Shown piece after piece: positions 5,914 to 6,793 of a stretch of 6,793 bases of DNA (its first letter is position 1; each line of letters opens with the position of its first letter). The position numbers and the translations under genes were made by a program. The notes beneath the pieces were generated by a model. That model saw only the letters and a list, made by a program, of their open reading frames with translations. It was not told the origin of the DNA and made no database searches. Source of the stretch: CAZTAO01 sp964611645 (GTDB lineage Bacteria > Armatimonadota > UBA5829); assembly GCA_964611645.1 (NCBI GenBank), contig CAZTAO010000121.1:1-6793 (forward strand), given 5' to 3'.

Positions 5914-6304
5914 ACTTGTCCTGCAGGAAACTGCGCGCTGGCTGCGTTACGCGACGGAAGACCTTGAGGCTGCTGTGGCCAACCACGCCGGACCGCCCAG
6001 GCATTCTTGTCTGCTTGCTCAGCAGAGCGCGGAAAAGGCCATAAAGAGCATCTTCGTATTCCTTGATCTGCAAGTGCCTCGAACTCACGATCTTGACACG
6101 CTGCGAAATCTGCTTCCCGAGGGTTGGGAAGTAAAACTGCAATTCCCCGCACTCTATCCCCTCAGCCTGTGGGCGGTGCAGTCTCGCTACCCCGGGAATA
6201 TGGCAGAGGCAGCCCGAGGGGATGCCGACCGTGCTATCGCTTTGGCTGAGAATGTCCTGCGATGTGTGGAGGACGATCTGCGCGCCAAAGGCTTCGTTGG
6301 CTAG
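5903..6304 (+). CDS. HEPN-domain protein (toxin partner of MNT)
   Basis: This 133-residue all-helical HEPN protein (PF05168 type) follows the MNT gene with an 11-base overlap. An AGGAGGGG (5885-5892) inside the MNT gene lies 10 nt before its ATG. Family features are ARWLRYATEDLEAA (11-24), LAQQSAEKAIKSIFVFL (38-54), the conserved THDLDTL (61-67), LWAVQSRYPGN (89-99) and the last helix DADRAIALAENVL (107-119). Many HEPN toxins are ribonucleases with an R-x4-6-H motif near the last helix, as in HepT. Here no His follows R95 or any arginine in the C-terminal half, so the motif is absent. This matches the HI0074/PF05168 subgroup, whose biochemical activity is less clear. It ends 8 bp from the convergent T-like frame of the phage, so the cassette is tightly packed. 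The pair assignment is firm; the toxic activity is inferred. Confidence 0.9.
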   Translation: MPDELVLQETARWLRYATEDLEAAVANHAGPPRHSCLLAQQSAEKAIKSIFVFLDLQVPRTHDLDTLRNLLPEGWEVKLQFPALYPLSLWAVQSRYPGNMAEAARGDADRAIALAENVLRCVEDDLRAKGFVG

Positions 6305-6312
6305 TCCCATCA

Positions 6313-6480
6313 TCATCGATTTCGCTCCAGTTCTTGCTTCTCGTAATCCAACTGTCTCTCCAGGGCTTCAACAAACTGCTGCCGGGTACCAATTGGCAGC
6401 CCGGCTACTTCCCCATACTCCCAGTGCAGGCCACCATATGCTAGGAAGAACGCGTCTCTTACAACCGAACTCCGGGGAAT
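6313..6480 (-). CDS. T-like extension of the tail assembly chaperone, made by -1 frameshifting
   Basis: This is the -1 frame that continues the chaperone gene past the slippery heptamer. It encodes 55 residues from IPRSSVVRDAFFLAYGG to a TGA at 6315-6313, including the aromatic LHWEYGEVAGLP, then a charged coiled-coil-like end (VEALERQLDYEKQELERNR). In this frame a TGA lies at 6495-6493, just before the heptamer, and no ATG or GTG follows; the only TTG comes late. It therefore cannot be translated as an independent gene in the usual way. In long-tailed phages the low-abundance G-T fusion and free G act as chaperones that wrap the tape measure during tail assembly. The position directly before the tape measure gene fits, apart from the inserted MNT-HEPN pair. 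Confidence 0.82.
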   Translation of the reverse strand: MPRSSVVRDAFFLAYGGLHWEYGEVAGLPIGTRQQFVEALERQLDYEKQELERNR

Positions 6481-6793
6481 AAAAAAGAGGGTTCAGCCTC
6501 CAGGCGTGTGCGCAGTCGAGTGCCACAGGAATCGCAGGCACACTCGATTACCGTGTCAATCCCAGCGTCCACTCTCAGCATGTCCTGACGAAGTGCGCTG
6601 CGGTCCCGCATAGACATCTCTCCCAGCGCCTTCTTGGTGGGGGCGTTGCCGTCCATATCGGCTATGCGCATCATCATGGCGGCGGAAATCGAAGGTTCCT
6701 GCATCTGAGCCAGGCGCTTTTCCTTATGGCCGTCCAGGTACCCGTAGCGAACCTTGGATCCCGACGCCGGGAGGGCGAACAGGAACTCGCGAT
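6459..6793 (-). CDS. Phage tail assembly chaperone, G-like (5' end outside the window)
   Basis: The last 110 codons of a minus-strand gene are present, entering from the right edge and ending at a TAA (6461-6459). The visible part reads REFLFALPASGSKVRYGYLD at its start, then GHKEKRLAQM, DMDGNAPTKKALGEMSMRDR and a cysteine-containing segment ECACDSCGTRL before FLFPG. This order resembles the T4-baseplate/Mu gp41-like tail chaperones: an N-terminal strand with a lysine-rich patch, a helical stretch with 'M-x-x-R-D-R', and a CxxCG zinc-ribbon-like hairpin followed by an aromatic-Pro-Gly end. Family naming is approximate. The role is supported by the neighbours, namely the frameshift extension and the tape measure gene. 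The start codon lies outside the window. Confidence 0.78.
   Translation of the reverse strand, partial: REFLFALPASGSKVRYGYLDGHKEKRLAQMQEPSISAAMMMRIADMDGNAPTKKALGEMSMRDRSALRQDMLRVDAGIDTVIECACDSCGTRLRTRLEAEPSFLFPGVRL
6480..6501 (-). promoter_or_regulatory. Programmed -1 ribosomal frameshift site (T TTT TTA) with upstream SD-like stimulator
   Basis: The minus strand carries TTTTTTA at 6486-6480. In the chaperone frame it is divided T TTT TTA, exactly the X XXY YYZ phase needed for simultaneous -1 slippage of two tRNAs. A GGAGG (6501-6497) lies 10 nt upstream; a Shine-Dalgarno-like element at this distance stimulates -1 frameshifting in bacterial dnaX. The zero frame stops six codons after the heptamer, whereas the -1 frame continues 55 codons. 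Only a weak 3-bp stem (CCG/CGG) is visible just downstream, so stimulation may come mainly from the upstream element. Confidence 0.85.

Noticed and set aside
5819..6316. 165-codon minus-strand ORF overlapping HEPN and the end of MNT
   Set aside because: It lies antisense to well-supported genes and its translation shows no domain. Only its ATG overlapping the T stop is of interest and is reported separately.
6313..6480. T-like frame as an independent gene
   Set aside because: No ATG or GTG in the frame after the preceding stop at 6495-6493; expression by -1 frameshift explains it better.
1..6793. Terminal inverted repeats, transposase genes or CRISPR-like repeats explaining the island
   Set aside because: No transposase or integrase motif, no regularly spaced repeats and no clear target-site duplication were found within the window.

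Overview
The window is bacterial DNA under the standard code, moderately GC-rich, and reads as the junction between a prophage tail-gene cluster and a toxin-antitoxin/defence island. Nothing in it identifies the host taxon. No tRNA, rRNA or CRISPR array was seen.

Left part (1-2419). A partial minus-strand gene of unknown function runs off the left edge. Divergent from it, under a recognisable sigma70-type promoter, is a HigA/VapI-like helix-turn-helix gene with no toxin partner and an atypical C-terminus. Its stop codon lies inside the -35 element of a near-consensus promoter that drives a complete AbiE type IV toxin-antitoxin operon: AbiEi (antitoxin/repressor) overlapping AbiEii (nucleotidyltransferase toxin) by 4 bases. 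An 11-bp inverted repeat with one mismatch, running from the -10 box to the abiEi start codon, is a candidate AbiEi operator.

Middle (2420-2948). On the minus strand lie remnants of an older cassette: the C-terminal end of a DUF4143 ATPase, a short antitoxin-like fragment, and the first third of a PIN-domain toxin with a frameshift. The DUF4143 remnant abuts the phage gene and is read through out of frame by it, so this is a recombination scar.

Right part (2725-6793, minus strand). The phage tail genes run from right to left: the 3' part of a tail assembly chaperone (G-like), its -1 frameshift extension (T-like), and a tape measure protein of about 930 codons whose last 70 or so residues are not phage-derived. 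The G/T overlap has a T TTT TTA heptamer in the correct phase, a Shine-Dalgarno-like GGAGG 10 nt upstream, and a downstream frame with no start codon of its own. This is the classic programmed frameshift arrangement of long-tailed phages. Between T and the tape measure, on the opposite strand, sits an intact MNT nucleotidyltransferase-HEPN toxin-antitoxin pair with its own promoter. It is a 'moron'-type insertion that splits the late operon and would be covered by antisense transcription from it.

Together the window holds two intact toxin-antitoxin modules with nucleotidyltransferase-fold subunits (AbiE and MNT-HEPN), one decayed PIN module and an orphan HigA-like regulator, layered into a damaged tail operon. 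The likely sequence of events, which is inference, is phage integration, loss of the distal tail genes with joining to the DUF4143/PIN cassette, and erosion of that cassette next to the AbiE locus.
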